DNA from: a virus
DNA: 40,521 nucleotides
Reading direction: 5' to 3' (one strand)
IMG/VR virus record: IMGVR_UViG_3300017751_000053
Location: 1 to 40,521 of that record
A program made the translations under genes and the position numbers. Below are positions 23,394 through 32,307 of the stretch, one piece after another (within the stretch, counting starts at the first letter, position 1; each line of letters opens with the position of its first letter). The notes beneath the pieces are model-generated. The model searched no databases, was not told where the DNA came from, and saw only the letters and a list, made by a program, of their open reading frames with translations.

Positions 23394-26300
23394 ATGACAA
23401 TAAAAATTACAGACAATAATAAAATAAATCTTACTGTAGGTACAAATAGACCTGGTGCTCAAGGTGCAACTGGCCCTACTGGTGCTCAAGGTGCTCAAGG
23501 TATACAAGGTATAAAAGGTGATACTGGTGCTACTGGCCCACAAGGCCCAAGTGGTTCTACAGGATCAAAAGGTGATACTGGTTCTACTGGTGCTCAAGGG
23601 CCTCAAGGGACTACAGGTTCACAAGGTTTAAAAGGTGATATAGGTAATACTGGCCCTCAAGGTGCAATAGGTTTAACTGGCCCTCAAGGTGTTGCAGGAA
23701 CTGCGGGATCTCAAGGCCCAACAGGTTCAACTGGTGCTACTGGCCCTCAAGGCCCAACTGGTTTAACTGGTGCTGCAGGTGCTTCTTTTGATATTGACTC
23801 TTACTCTACAACAACTTCTATAGATAATGCTGACTTATTATTTTTATCTAGAAATAGTTCAGGTGATGAATTTAAAATTAGTTTAACTGATTTAAATACT
23901 AAAATTGAAAGTTTAATTAGCCCCGCTTTACAAAGTTATACTGATACTCAAGTTGCAAATTTAATTAATGGTGCACCTGGTACTTTAGATACTTTAGAAG
24001 AATTAGCTACAGCATTAAATGATAATGCTAACTTTGCTACTAATCTAACTAATGTAGTTAATACTAAATTAAACATTTCTGATTTTAATACATCATGGGA
24101 TACAAGATTCAGTACTAAAACTACAAACAATGTACCTGAGGGTTTATCTAATTTATACTACACAACATCAAGAGCAAATACAGATATAGATGCTAGAATA
24201 ACACAACCATATATTAACGCATTAAATATTAATGCTGATAAATTAGATGGTTACCATGCTAGTTCATTTATACAAACTGGTACTTTAGCTGCTGTAGCGT
24301 CAAGTGGTGCTTATGGTGACTTAAATGGTGTACCTGTTTATCATACTGTTGCACAAACTGGTGACTATAATGATTTAATTAATGTACCTATAGGTATAAC
24401 TTATTATAGAAACGCTGATGTAGATGATCATTTAAATTTATCAACAGCTGCTACTAATCAAATTTTATCTTGGAATGGTACTGATTATGACTGGGTTACA
24501 AACACTGGCGGTGGCGGTGGTGGTTCAGGTTTTAGTGGTAATTATAATGACTTAACAAATAAACCTAGTTTGTTCGATGGTAACTATAATAGTTTATCTA
24601 ATCAGCCAACTTTATTTGACGGTAATTATAATACTTTAACTAATAAGCCTACTTTATTTGATGGTAATTATAATACTTTAACTAATAAACCTACAATACC
24701 TAATCAATTAACTGCAGGAACAAACGTAACTATCACTAATGATGTTATTGATGTTGACTCAGTTGCTTTAACAAGTGTAAGAACAGCTACAAGTGAATCT
24801 GCTCAATTAGCATTATCATTACAAGAGGGTGATGTTGTTGTTAGAACTGATCTTAATGAATCTTATATGCATAATGGTGGTAGTGCAGGAACTATGTCGG
24901 ACTACACATTATTAGCAACACCTACAAATGCTGTATTAAGTGTAGTAGGTCAAACAGGTTCTATTAGTGCAACACAAATTAAAACTGCATATGAAGCTGA
25001 ATCTAATACAAATGCTTTTACAGATGCTAATGTAACTACTTTAAGTACTGCATTACAAGCAAATGATATAGCAGGTTTAACTGATGATCAAACTGGTGCT
25101 GAAATTAAAACTGCATATGAAGCTGAATCTAATACAAATGCTTTTACAGATGCTGAGAAAACTAAACTAACTGGTATTGAAACTTCTGCTGATGTAACAG
25201 ATACAGCTAACGTTGTTGCTGCATTAACAGCGGGTGCTAATATTACTATTGCTAATGATGGTACAATTGCATCTACTGCTAGTTCAAGTTCAATGACTGA
25301 TGCTGAAGTTAAAACTGCTTATGAAAATAATGCTGATACCAATTCTTTAACAGATGCTAATTTAGCTAAGTTAAATGCTATTGAATCTTTAGCTGATGTT
25401 ACTGACACAACTAATGTTGTATCTGCTTTAACTGCGGGTAATAATATTACTATTAGTGCTTCTGGAGAGATTGCTTCTACAGCTACTAGTGGTGGCCCGT
25501 CAGTATCAAGTGGTGCAATTGTTGGTACTAATTTAGTATTAACTAAATCTGATGCTTCAACAGTTAGTATTGATGCTTCTACTTTAATCAATCCTGTTGG
25601 AATGGTTTCAGGAAGTAACCAATGGTATATATCATACGGCACTAATGCTGATGATCCAGTTGGTGTTTCAACAATGACTAGTACAGTATGGGGCCAAGGG
25701 CCTTTTTATTGGGGTGAGGAATTAGTAAGAGGATCTGAATATAACTTTAATATGATAACTGATCGACAGTTTAGATTAGGTATTTGGGATGGTGCTCAAG
25801 CTGCTACTGCATATAATGCTGGTCAAATAACTTCTACAAACTGGAATACAGTATTTGATTTTAGAGATGGTACTGGAACATTTGTAGATAGTACAAACAC
25901 AGATGTAGCTTCTTTTCAATCAGGTTCAAGTTATTCAGTTGCAAACAATGCACCTTTATCTCTTAGATTTTTAAGTGATGGTCATTTAGAATTAATAGAT
26001 AGAAGTGGTGGTAATGAATTTACAATTGCTAAAACAATTACTCCATTATCTGTAGATTCTTTTAAAGTACAATTTGGTGGTTGGTCTAATGCTACATTTC
26101 CTAATGGTGCTATAACTAATACTAACTTTATCTGGGAAATTGCACACGACTTTGATCTTTCAGAAGATGGTGTTAAAAATGGTGTTGAAAATCATACAGT
26201 TATTAAAAGTGGTATATCTATATCTCCAGGTGAGCAAATAAATATTAATTTAAATTTAGTGGCTCGAGGAGATTATTTTGGAACTAATTATACAAACAAT

Positions 26301-27020
26301 AGTTCGGCTGTTACAAATGCAGATACTTTACTAGTAAATAGATTTCAATATCAAACTAATGAAAGTATTATTGGCCCTGATTATAATTTCAATACTTCAG
26401 CAGCGGGTTCACCAAGTAGTTCTAACGATGGTTACTTTACTGCGGGTGGTGGAACTATACCCTCATATAGAAGAATAGGTGTTAATAATCCAGTAGGTAT
26501 GATTAGTCTTAGATATTATGCTGATCATAGTATTCAAATTTGGTCTGAAGTTGAAAATGAGTTAATAGCTACTGCTCAAGCTAATGGTAGTGGTGCTCCT
26601 ATACATCTATTTCATGGTATTAGAAATGATGGTGGAACTGGTAGAACTTATGCACAAATACCAACTATATCTAAATCGAATATAGCTAGTACTTCTGGTT
26701 CAAGTGGTTCAGGTGGAATGATAATAGATCTTGCGACTAAGGTTTCAAGCTTTAGTATTGCAACATCTACAGACTTTAATGCATATCTAGTAGACACAAC
26801 AAATAGTACTATAACTGCTACATTACCTGCTTCGCCTAGTAATGGACAAAGAGTAAAAATAATAGATATAGGTAATAATCTATCTACTAATAATTTAACA
26901 ATAAATAGAAATAATAATACAATACAAGGGGATGCAAGTGATTTAACTGTAGCTTTAAATAGAGCCACTGTTGAATTATTATTTGTAACTACTTATGGTT
27001 GGGTATTAACCGAAAAATAA
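23394..27020 (+). CDS. Long tail fibre with collagen-like stalk
   Basis: A 1208-residue protein. Residues 21-131 are 37 unbroken Gly-X-Y triplets (for example [10 protein letters not shown]), which form a collagen-like trimeric stalk. Next come a fibre motif also found in the neighbouring fibre ([16 protein letters not shown]), three full 14-residue repeats ([14 protein letters not shown] and variants, 24570-24695), long repeats containing [17 protein letters not shown] (near 24976-25154) and Ser/Thr-rich linkers. A globular part with [18 protein letters not shown] precedes a final ~92-residue domain (1117-1208) shared with the tip protein and the second fibre. It is probably a trimeric side or tip fibre that binds the host surface. 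Confidence 0.85.
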   Translation: MTIKITDNNKINLTVGTNRPGAQGATGPTGAQGAQGIQGIKGDTGATGPQGPSGSTGSKGDTGSTGAQGPQGTTGSQGLKGDIGNTGPQGAIGLTGPQGVAGTAGSQGPTGSTGATGPQGPTGLTGAAGASFDIDSYSTTTSIDNADLLFLSRNSSGDEFKISLTDLNTKIESLISPALQSYTDTQVANLINGAPGTLDTLEELATALNDNANFATNLTNVVNTKLNISDFNTSWDTRFSTKTTNNVPEGLSNLYYTTSRANTDIDARITQPYINALNINADKLDGYHASSFIQTGTLAAVASSGAYGDLNGVPVYHTVAQTGDYNDLINVPIGITYYRNADVDDHLNLSTAATNQILSWNGTDYDWVTNTGGGGGGSGFSGNYNDLTNKPSLFDGNYNSLSNQPTLFDGNYNTLTNKPTLFDGNYNTLTNKPTIPNQLTAGTNVTITNDVIDVDSVALTSVRTATSESAQLALSLQEGDVVVRTDLNESYMHNGGSAGTMSDYTLLATPTNAVLSVVGQTGSISATQIKTAYEAESNTNAFTDANVTTLSTALQANDIAGLTDDQTGAEIKTAYEAESNTNAFTDAEKTKLTGIETSADVTDTANVVAALTAGANITIANDGTIASTASSSSMTDAEVKTAYENNADTNSLTDANLAKLNAIESLADVTDTTNVVSALTAGNNITISASGEIASTATSGGPSVSSGAIVGTNLVLTKSDASTVSIDASTLINPVGMVSGSNQWYISYGTNADDPVGVSTMTSTVWGQGPFYWGEELVRGSEYNFNMITDRQFRLGIWDGAQAATAYNAGQITSTNWNTVFDFRDGTGTFVDSTNTDVASFQSGSSYSVANNAPLSLRFLSDGHLELIDRSGGNEFTIAKTITPLSVDSFKVQFGGWSNATFPNGAITNTNFIWEIAHDFDLSEDGVKNGVENHTVIKSGISISPGEQININLNLVARGDYFGTNYTNNSSAVTNADTLLVNRFQYQTNESIIGPDYNFNTSAAGSPSSSNDGYFTAGGGTIPSYRRIGVNNPVGMISLRYYADHSIQIWSEVENELIATAQANGSGAPIHLFHGIRNDGGTGRTYAQIPTISKSNIASTSGSSGSGGMIIDLATKVSSFSIATSTDFNAYLVDTTNSTITATLPASPSNGQRVKIIDIGNNLSTNNLTINRNNNTIQGDASDLTVALNRATVELLFVTTYGWVLTEK
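23454..23786 (+). repeat. Collagen-like Gly-X-Y repeat tract
   Basis: 37 consecutive Gly-X-Y triplets are encoded, rich in GPQ, GPT, GST and GAQ. The DNA is visibly repetitive but imperfect, with synonymous differences between triplets. Confidence 0.85.
24570..24695 (+). repeat. Three 42-bp tandem repeats in fibre gene
   Basis: Units at 24570-24611, 24612-24653 and 24654-24695 each code for a 14-residue block ([14 protein letters not shown] and close variants). A degenerate unit precedes them (about 24534-24569). They are in frame, so the number can change without breaking the protein. Confidence 0.75.
24976..25154 (+). repeat. 53-bp perfect direct repeat in fibre gene
   Basis: Positions 24976-25028 and 25102-25154 are identical and 126 bases (42 codons) apart, coding for [17 protein letters not shown] twice. 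A third degenerate copy lies near 25308. In-frame recombination between copies would change fibre length. Confidence 0.75.
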
Positions 27021-27047
27021 TTAATTAATTAAAAGGAAATAAATAAA

Positions 27048-28220
27048 ATGTCGACTTATAATACTATAAGATACGGGCACTTGGCAACAAGTGCTCAGGG
27101 AACAAAAGCTGATTCAGCTTTACAATCTGTATCTGAGAGTGATGTTACAGCCCATCAATCGGCTTTAGCAATTGCTGAATCTCAAGTTACAGGTTTAACT
27201 GCTGCGTTAGCTGCTAAGGTTGCTACTTCAGCTTTAGCTACTGTTGCTACAACTGGTGCTTACAGTGATTTAACTGGTGCACCAACTAACATCTCAACTT
27301 TTACTAATGATTCAAGTTATGCAACTACTACAGATGTATCAACTGCAATCAATAACTTAGTTGGATCTGCTCCAGGGACTTTAGATACTCTAGAAGAAAT
27401 TGCTACTGCAATTAATGATGATGCTGCTGTATATGATACTTTAAATGCTGCAATCACAAATAAATTAGCATCTTCTGCTGTATCTACATTTGGTTTAACT
27501 CTAGTTGATGACGCTGATGCTGCAACTGCAAGAACTACTTTAGGTTTAGGCACTGCTGCAACTACTGCTGCTTCTGCTTATGCTACTGCTGCTCAAGGTG
27601 CTTTAGCTGCTAGTGCTTTACAATCTGAAACATCACACGCTGATGTTGTTGTAGATGGTGACTTTAGTTCAGCGGGTCTTATGACTACTAATGGATCTGG
27701 AACTTACTCTATTACTGCTACAAGTACTTTTGCTACAAGTGCACAAGGTGCTAAGGCTGATTCAGCTTTACAATCCGCTGCAATTAGCAATATGGTTGAG
27801 ACTACTGATAGTATTGATGTACTTTCAGATGTTGATACTACAACTGCTGCACCAAGTAATGGACAAATTCTTATTTGGAATGGTTCAAACTGGGTTCCTG
27901 GTAATCCTACTTCTGCAGGTTTAGCATTTGATTCAGGAATTAAAACTGCTTCGTTTTCTGCTGCAATAAATACAGGTTACTTTGTTAATACTTCTGGTGG
28001 AGTTTTAACTGTAACTTTACCATCATCCCCAAGTGTTGGTGATGAAGTTCATGTTATTGATTCATCTAATTCAGCTGCAACTAATAATATTACTATTGGA
28101 AGAAATGGTAATCCTATTGCAAGTTCAGCTTCTGATTTAACTGTAGCCGTTAATGGTGCTGCATTTAGATTAATCTATTCTGGAAGTTCTACTTTCGGAT
28201 GGGTATTAATGAACAAATAA
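27048..28220 (+). CDS. Second tail fibre
   Basis: A 390-residue fibre rich in Ala, Ser and Thr. It has ATSAQGTKADSALQSV and ATSAQGAKADSALQSA repeats, the motif [16 protein letters not shown] (near the first fibre's version), and an Ala-rich helical middle suited to a trimeric coiled coil. Residues about 300-390 are a copy of the C-terminal domain of the tip and first fibre (TVTLPSSPSVGD, FGWVLMNK). The N-terminus MSTYNTIRYGHLATSAQ could be the attachment to the tail. Ribosome site AAAGGAAA. Confidence 0.8.
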   Translation: MSTYNTIRYGHLATSAQGTKADSALQSVSESDVTAHQSALAIAESQVTGLTAALAAKVATSALATVATTGAYSDLTGAPTNISTFTNDSSYATTTDVSTAINNLVGSAPGTLDTLEEIATAINDDAAVYDTLNAAITNKLASSAVSTFGLTLVDDADAATARTTLGLGTAATTAASAYATAAQGALAASALQSETSHADVVVDGDFSSAGLMTTNGSGTYSITATSTFATSAQGAKADSALQSAAISNMVETTDSIDVLSDVDTTTAAPSNGQILIWNGSNWVPGNPTSAGLAFDSGIKTASFSAAINTGYFVNTSGGVLTVTLPSSPSVGDEVHVIDSSNSAATNNITIGRNGNPIASSASDLTVAVNGAAFRLIYSGSSTFGWVLMNK

Positions 28221-28233
28221 TAATACTATTTAT

Positions 28234-28262
28234 GTGGCTCATATATTAATTATATGGGCCAC
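28234..28262 (+). terminator. Strong hairpin after second fibre
   Basis: GTGGCTCATATA (28234-28245) pairs with TATATGGGCCAC (28251-28262), twelve pairs with one T-G, around TTAAT. It is followed by TTATAAAC, not a U-run. It separates the two fibre genes from the beta-roll fibre gene and could end or protect the message. Confidence 0.55.
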
Positions 28263-28285
28263 TTATAAACAAGAAAGAATTTTAA

Positions 28286-29920
28286 ATGTCACAATATATA
28301 CAATTAAAATTACCCTTAGCTGTAATTAAAGAAACTGACAGTATTGGTAAATTAAATGATGTAAATATTTTTACAGCCCTTGATGGAGAGAAAAATATTC
28401 ATATAGGTGCTAATCATAGCACAACAGGAACAGATGATAGTGGTAGTAATGTATCAATTGGTGATTCATCTTTAGGATCACTTACTGATGGTGAAAATAA
28501 TATTGGTATTGGTCAAGGTGCAATTACAGATCTTACTACAGGTGATAACAACGTTGCCTTAGGTAAAGAAGCTTTATTTAGTATGACTACTCAAAGTTCA
28601 ACTATTGGTATTGGTTACCAAGCAGGTAAAACTAATACTAAATCTCATAATGTATTTTTAGGTTATACTGCAGGTAGAGATACTTCTACTGGTGGTGATA
28701 ATATTGTAATTGGTAGTCAAGCATTAAGACAAAATATTACTGGTCAACAAAACGTTGCTATAGGTAGATCAACAATGCTGAACTCAACTAGTAGTGGTAA
28801 TACAGCTATTGGTCATAATGCATTATTTACACAAACAGCAGCTTCAGGTAATACTGCTATAGGTGCAAGTGCTATGTCAAATTTAGCTAGTAGTGGTTAT
28901 AATAATACGGCTATTGGTGGTAGTGCAGGTCAACAATTAACTAGTGGTTATAATAATAGTTTTGTTGGTGCAGGTGCTCAACCTAGTTCAGCTTCAGTTA
29001 ATAATGAAATTACAATTGGTAATGCTGATGTTACTTCTTTAAGGATCCCTGGATTAAGTTCAAGTGCTTCAACTAATGATGTATTAACATATGATGGATC
29101 TAAAATTGTACTTGCTACACCTAGTGTACCTACAATTGCACTTAATGATTTATCTGACTGTTTCCATGAAGGTAACAGTATAGGTATAGGTACTGATGCA
29201 TTAAGAGACGAAGCTACTAATGGTGTAAGAAATACTGCTATTGGAAATAGAGCATTAGTAAATCATACTACTGGTGATGACAACGTAGCATTAGGTTATG
29301 ATTCAGGGTTAATGCTTGATGGTGATCATAATAGAAATACTTTTATTGGTGCTTTCGCAGCCATGTCAAGGAATAGTGGTGATGATAATACTGCTGTTGG
29401 ATATAAATCTCAAGGTGGCTCTACTGCTAGTGGTGATAATAATACAAGTTTAGGTTCAAATGCTTTATATGGTTTACAAGGTGGTCACTCAAATGTTGCT
29501 ATAGGTAAAGATGCAGGAGATTCTATAAATTCTGGTTTTCAAAATACCATGATAGGTATGGATGCGGGTGAAACAATAACTAATGGAGATAATAATAGCT
29601 GTATAGGTTATAATGCTCAAGCAAGTGCTTCAACTGTAAATAATGAAATAACTTTAGGTGATACTAATGTTACTGTATTAAGAACTAATGGTTCTATAAT
29701 GCCGTTCACTGATAATGCTCAAGACTTAGGTTCTACAAGTTTACAATGGCAAAACATTTATACTGGTGACTTACACTTATCTAATGAAAGACACAAAGAA
29801 GGTAACTCTGTTGATGGGACTACTGGTAATTGGACAATTCAAGAGGGTGCTGAGGATCTATTTATTATTAACAACAAAAATGGTAAAAAGTTTAAATTTT
29901 GCCTAAAGGAGATTGAATAA
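28286..29920 (+). CDS. Beta-roll adhesin-like tail fibre (YadA-head-like repeats)
   Basis: A 544-residue protein is built from 12-22-residue repeats with cores such as NNVALGKEAL, NNIGIGQGA, GNTAIGHNAL and NNTAIGGSAG. These follow the xNxAIGxxA pattern of the YadA/Hep-Hag trimeric adhesin head, a left-handed beta-roll. Two repeat blocks (about 55-245 and 300-450) are separated by a linker. The C-terminus (DNAQDLGSTSLQWQNIYTGD, then GNWTIQEGAEDLFIINNKNG) looks like a fibre end without an intramolecular S74 chaperone. It probably forms a trimeric receptor-binding fibre. Its stop overlaps the next start. Confidence 0.75.
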   Translation: MSQYIQLKLPLAVIKETDSIGKLNDVNIFTALDGEKNIHIGANHSTTGTDDSGSNVSIGDSSLGSLTDGENNIGIGQGAITDLTTGDNNVALGKEALFSMTTQSSTIGIGYQAGKTNTKSHNVFLGYTAGRDTSTGGDNIVIGSQALRQNITGQQNVAIGRSTMLNSTSSGNTAIGHNALFTQTAASGNTAIGASAMSNLASSGYNNTAIGGSAGQQLTSGYNNSFVGAGAQPSSASVNNEITIGNADVTSLRIPGLSSSASTNDVLTYDGSKIVLATPSVPTIALNDLSDCFHEGNSIGIGTDALRDEATNGVRNTAIGNRALVNHTTGDDNVALGYDSGLMLDGDHNRNTFIGAFAAMSRNSGDDNTAVGYKSQGGSTASGDNNTSLGSNALYGLQGGHSNVAIGKDAGDSINSGFQNTMIGMDAGETITNGDNNSCIGYNAQASASTVNNEITLGDTNVTVLRTNGSIMPFTDNAQDLGSTSLQWQNIYTGDLHLSNERHKEGNSVDGTTGNWTIQEGAEDLFIINNKNGKKFKFCLKEIE

Positions 29921-30474
29921 TGGCTTTATATGTAAGTGGTACGGAACTATCAGGTGGTGGCGGTGGGCTACACACACTAGTAAATACTTATGACGCAGCG
30001 GGGATTAGTGCAGATATAGATATGGATATGGATTTTAGTTCATATGATAAATTTAGAGTTCTTATTACTGATCTCTATTCTAGCAGTGCTAGTAAAATTG
30101 TGTTCAGATGTAAAAATGCTAGTAATCAACTAAACTATTTAAATAGTGGTTCATATAGTGCTATGGGTAGAAAACACGCTGCAGGATCAGGTGGTACAGA
30201 AGTTCATGCTATAACAGCTTTTGAATCTGAAGAAGCACATAAACATAATAATTATGACTTTATTTGTAGTTATGAAAATAATTCTTTTCAAGCTTATGGT
30301 AAGCATTTAATGGAATTAGGTGGTCTTACGACAAGTTCAGTAACATATAGTACTTATGAAGACTTTTCTTATGGGGATAGGCTTAGTACTATATCAAATG
30401 TTAATAAACTTATATTATATAATTACGGTATTACATGGACTGCGGGTACAATTAAAATTTACGGTTTAGGATAA
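29920..30474 (+). CDS. Small tail-fibre associated protein (receptor-binding type)
   Basis: A 184-residue protein begins MALYVSGTELSGGGGGLHTL and ends TAGTIKIYGLG. The mostly beta composition, with DFSSYDKFRVLITDLY in the first half, suits a jelly-roll binding domain such as those that finish marine phage tail proteins. It overlaps the preceding fibre gene by one base. It may be the exchangeable receptor-binding tip. No catalytic residues are apparent. Confidence 0.55.
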   Translation: MALYVSGTELSGGGGGLHTLVNTYDAAGISADIDMDMDFSSYDKFRVLITDLYSSSASKIVFRCKNASNQLNYLNSGSYSAMGRKHAAGSGGTEVHAITAFESEEAHKHNNYDFICSYENNSFQAYGKHLMELGGLTTSSVTYSTYEDFSYGDRLSTISNVNKLILYNYGITWTAGTIKIYGLG

Positions 30475-30486
30475 GGAGATAATAAT

Positions 30487-30867
30487 ATGTGGTTAAGTGC
30501 AATTAAGTTAGCAGTAAATGCAGGATCAAAAATTTATGCTAATAAACAAAGAACAAAAATGGCTATGTCAGATGCACAATTAATGCATGCATCTAAAATG
30601 GCTAGAGGTGAAGAACAATACCAAGGAAAATTATTAGAGGCAAGGCAATCGGATTGGAAGGATGAGGCGGTTCTCATAATTTTAAGTTTGCCAATAGCAA
30701 TTTTGGCTTGGGCAGTTGTGTCGGATGACCCAACAGCTATGGATAAAGTAAAATTATTTTTTGATATGTTTGCTACACTCCCTAGTTGGTTTACTAATTT
30801 ATGGATTCTAGTAGTAGCATCTATTTATGGTATTAAGGGGACACAAATATTTAAAGGTAAAAAATAA
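30487..30867 (+). CDS. Holin-like membrane protein
   Basis: A 126-residue protein has an N-terminal helical part and two hydrophobic segments (EAVLIILSLPIAILAWAVV, about 61-79, and WFTNLWILVVASIYGIKG, about 101-118). The spacing, the WKDE before the first segment and the short basic C-terminus resemble the 3TM holin family used by gene-transfer agents and marine phages. Holins form membrane holes at lysis. It is coupled to the next gene by a one-base overlap. Confidence 0.6.
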   Translation: MWLSAIKLAVNAGSKIYANKQRTKMAMSDAQLMHASKMARGEEQYQGKLLEARQSDWKDEAVLIILSLPIAILAWAVVSDDPTAMDKVKLFFDMFATLPSWFTNLWILVVASIYGIKGTQIFKGKK

Positions 30868-31061
30868 TGGCTAAGAATTCAGCACATCAAAGAATAGATG
30901 ATCATGAAAAATTATGCAGAATAATGCAGAATCAAACTAATAAAAAAATAGATGATTTAAAAGCACAAATGCAAAGAAATGAAAAGGCTGTACTTGGTAT
31001 GATTGGAATGGTTGTACTCGGAATGGGTACAATTATAATGGAATTATTTGGGAGAATATAA
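30867..31061 (+). CDS. Small membrane protein, XhlA-like
   Basis: A 64-residue protein has a soluble helical N-terminus (HQRIDDHEKLCRIMQNQTNK) and one C-terminal membrane segment (AVLGMIGMVVLGMGTIIMEL). This arrangement is like XhlA-type lysis proteins. It overlaps the holin-like gene and fits a lysis cassette. Confidence 0.6.
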   Translation: MAKNSAHQRIDDHEKLCRIMQNQTNKKIDDLKAQMQRNEKAVLGMIGMVVLGMGTIIMELFGRI

Positions 31062-31063
31062 TA

Positions 31064-31198
31064 ATGGATAAAATAATATATAATTTATTTGGTGCTATTG
31101 ATAATACAATATCAAAAATAGAAACTTACTCGATTAAGTTAACTGAATGGTGTTGGCAATCAAGAGTTAAAATATTAAAAAAGAAAAGAAAAAAATAA
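31064..31198 (+). CDS. Small hypothetical protein (44 aa)
   Basis: A 44-residue frame begins MDKIIYNLFGAIDNTISKIE and ends in a basic Lys/Arg tail (KILKKKRKK). It starts two bases after the previous stop. It may be a peripheral membrane or nucleic-acid-binding peptide. Family unknown. The placement between overlapping small membrane genes argues that it is expressed. Confidence 0.5.
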   Translation: MDKIIYNLFGAIDNTISKIETYSIKLTEWCWQSRVKILKKKRKK

Positions 31199-31209
31199 TG
31201 GAGACGCAA

Positions 31210-31284
31210 ATGGACTATAGATTTACAGCTATATTAATAGTGATGCTATGTTTACTTGCTTTATTTGGAGGGCCTAGAGTATGA
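31210..31284 (+). CDS. Tiny membrane peptide (24 aa)
   Basis: ATG 31210 has GGAG 6 bases upstream, and the stop overlaps the next ATG (ATGA). The product, MDYRFTAILIVMLCLLALFGG plus three residues, is one hydrophobic helix. It could be a small lysis or membrane peptide. Confidence 0.45.
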   Translation: MDYRFTAILIVMLCLLALFGGPRV

Positions 31285-31649
31285 AAGTATCTGAAAACAC
31301 TTCAGTAGCAATGCCTATCAAGAATATGATTGGATTAATCGTAGGTGTTTCTATGGGGATTCTTGCCTATACTGAATTAACTGCAAGGCTTACAAGTTTG
31401 GAAACTTCAAGAGAGTTATTTGAAAATGATCTGTTAAAGAAAAGTGAACAAGTTCCTACAGATCAGGAACAACATTTTTTAATTGAGGATTTATATAAAA
31501 CGGTTGAGAAGATGGAAGAAACTCAAGAAATGAATATGACTAATAAAGTTAATATAGAATTTTTAAGAGAACAACTAGATAAAGCTTTAGAAGACATTGA
31601 GCATCTAAAAGATAAGGTAAGGGAAAACGGTAAAAGTTATGGTAACTGA
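31281..31649 (+). CDS. Membrane-anchored coiled-coil protein
   Basis: A 122-residue protein has one membrane segment near the N-terminus (MIGLIVGVSMGILAYTEL, about 16-33), followed by a long charged coiled coil. The topology (short anchor, long helix outside) is like an inner-membrane spanin, but no matching outer lipoprotein is obvious. A spanin role is a guess. The gene lies at the end of the late block with other small membrane genes. Confidence 0.55.
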   Translation: MKVSENTSVAMPIKNMIGLIVGVSMGILAYTELTARLTSLETSRELFENDLLKKSEQVPTDQEQHFLIEDLYKTVEKMEETQEMNMTNKVNIEFLREQLDKALEDIEHLKDKVRENGKSYGN

Positions 31650-31851
31650 GATGGTAATAGCCTTGTTAATGATCGTTAATGGGGAAATAAAAGAACACAG
31701 GATTCAGGATTCAATGGGTCTGTGTTTAAAACATGCACGTATAGCTAAACGTGATGCAAAAGAACATATAAAGTATCAGTGTATAAAGAGTATGGCTGAG
31801 ACAGAAATATATTTAAATGAAAAATCTATTGTAAAATTAATTTTAAAATAA
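31639..31851 (+). CDS. Small Cys-containing protein, possibly exported
   Basis: A 70-residue protein overlaps the previous gene by 11 bases. The hydrophobic start (MVIALLMIV) may be a signal or anchor; then come NGEIKEHRIQDSMGLCLK and IKYQCIK. Its layout resembles the 72-residue product at 5278. It is the last rightward gene before the two-way terminator. Function unknown. Confidence 0.55.
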   Translation: MVTEMVIALLMIVNGEIKEHRIQDSMGLCLKHARIAKRDAKEHIKYQCIKSMAETEIYLNEKSIVKLILK

Positions 31852-31860
31852 GAATATGTA

Positions 31861-31878
31861 GGGGGTTTAAAAGCCCCC
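31861..31878. terminator. Bidirectional terminator between convergent blocks
   Basis: GGGGG (31861-31865) pairs with CCCCC (31874-31878); inner T-A/G pairs extend the stem. A TTACATTTTATTT stretch follows on the + strand. It lies exactly between the last rightward and the last leftward gene, so it probably stops transcription from both sides. Confidence 0.7.
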
Positions 31879-31885
31879 TTACATT

Positions 31886-32131
31886 TTATTTAAAATACTT
31901 TTTTAATATTTCTAACTGATCATTATACTTAGCTATAATATCTAATTCTTTTTCTATTGTTTCAATAATATCAGGGTGTTCAGCTACTGCTACAGTCTTA
32001 GTTAATATAATTTCTACATTAGCCTTATGCTTTGCAATAATTCCCTCAGCATGTTTCTTAACTGCATCAATCAATGTGTTTCTCATTTTTTCTTCCTTTT
32101 CTATTTCATCAAAAATTTCACTATTAGTCAT
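31886..32131 (-). CDS. Hypothetical 81-aa helical protein
   Basis: The ATG at 32131 is chosen because AAAGGA lies close upstream; a longer TTG start would span that site. The protein is helical and charged (DEIEKEEKMRNTLIDAVKKH, ELDIIAKYNDQLEILKKYFK), likely a coiled coil. It is the last gene of the leftward block. No family is recognised. Confidence 0.6.
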   Translation of the reverse strand: MTNSEIFDEIEKEEKMRNTLIDAVKKHAEGIIAKHKANVEIILTKTVAVAEHPDIIETIEKELDIIAKYNDQLEILKKYFK

Positions 32132-32200
32132 ATATCCTTTCAAAATTATGTGAGCCTTTTAAACAGGTTGCTCAGCTGCTTCGGTTTTCTAATACTGATG

Positions 32201-32222
32201 TAGACTGAGAGAGGATAGTCTA
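32201..32222. other. Hairpin in gap after helicase gene
   Basis: TAGACT (32201-32206) pairs with AGTCTA (32217-32222) in the 176-base gap (32132-32307) between the primase-helicase gene and the last leftward gene. No coding frame was seen in this gap. It may be a processing site or part of a small RNA; support is weak. Confidence 0.3.
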
Positions 32223-32307
32223 TTTATCATCCTTGTATCATTGTCTGTTAACTGTTTGCCTTATCAGGTCTTACATACAATTATTAACTTCTAACCGAAA
32301 CTGGTAA

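Noticed and set aside
24534-24695. Tandem ~42-bp units resembling a repeat array (CRISPR check)
   Set aside because: The units are in-frame coding repeats inside a fibre gene, without unique spacers.
25319-26968. Long open frames on the - strand inside the collagen fibre gene (25319-25642 and 26648-26968)
   Set aside because: They lie opposite a repetitive fibre gene whose codon use explains the open antisense frames; no ribosome sites and no known motifs.
27317-27553. Antisense frame opposite the second fibre gene
   Set aside because: The Ala/Thr/Ser-rich sense gene gives chance antisense openness; the product is a mirror of that bias.
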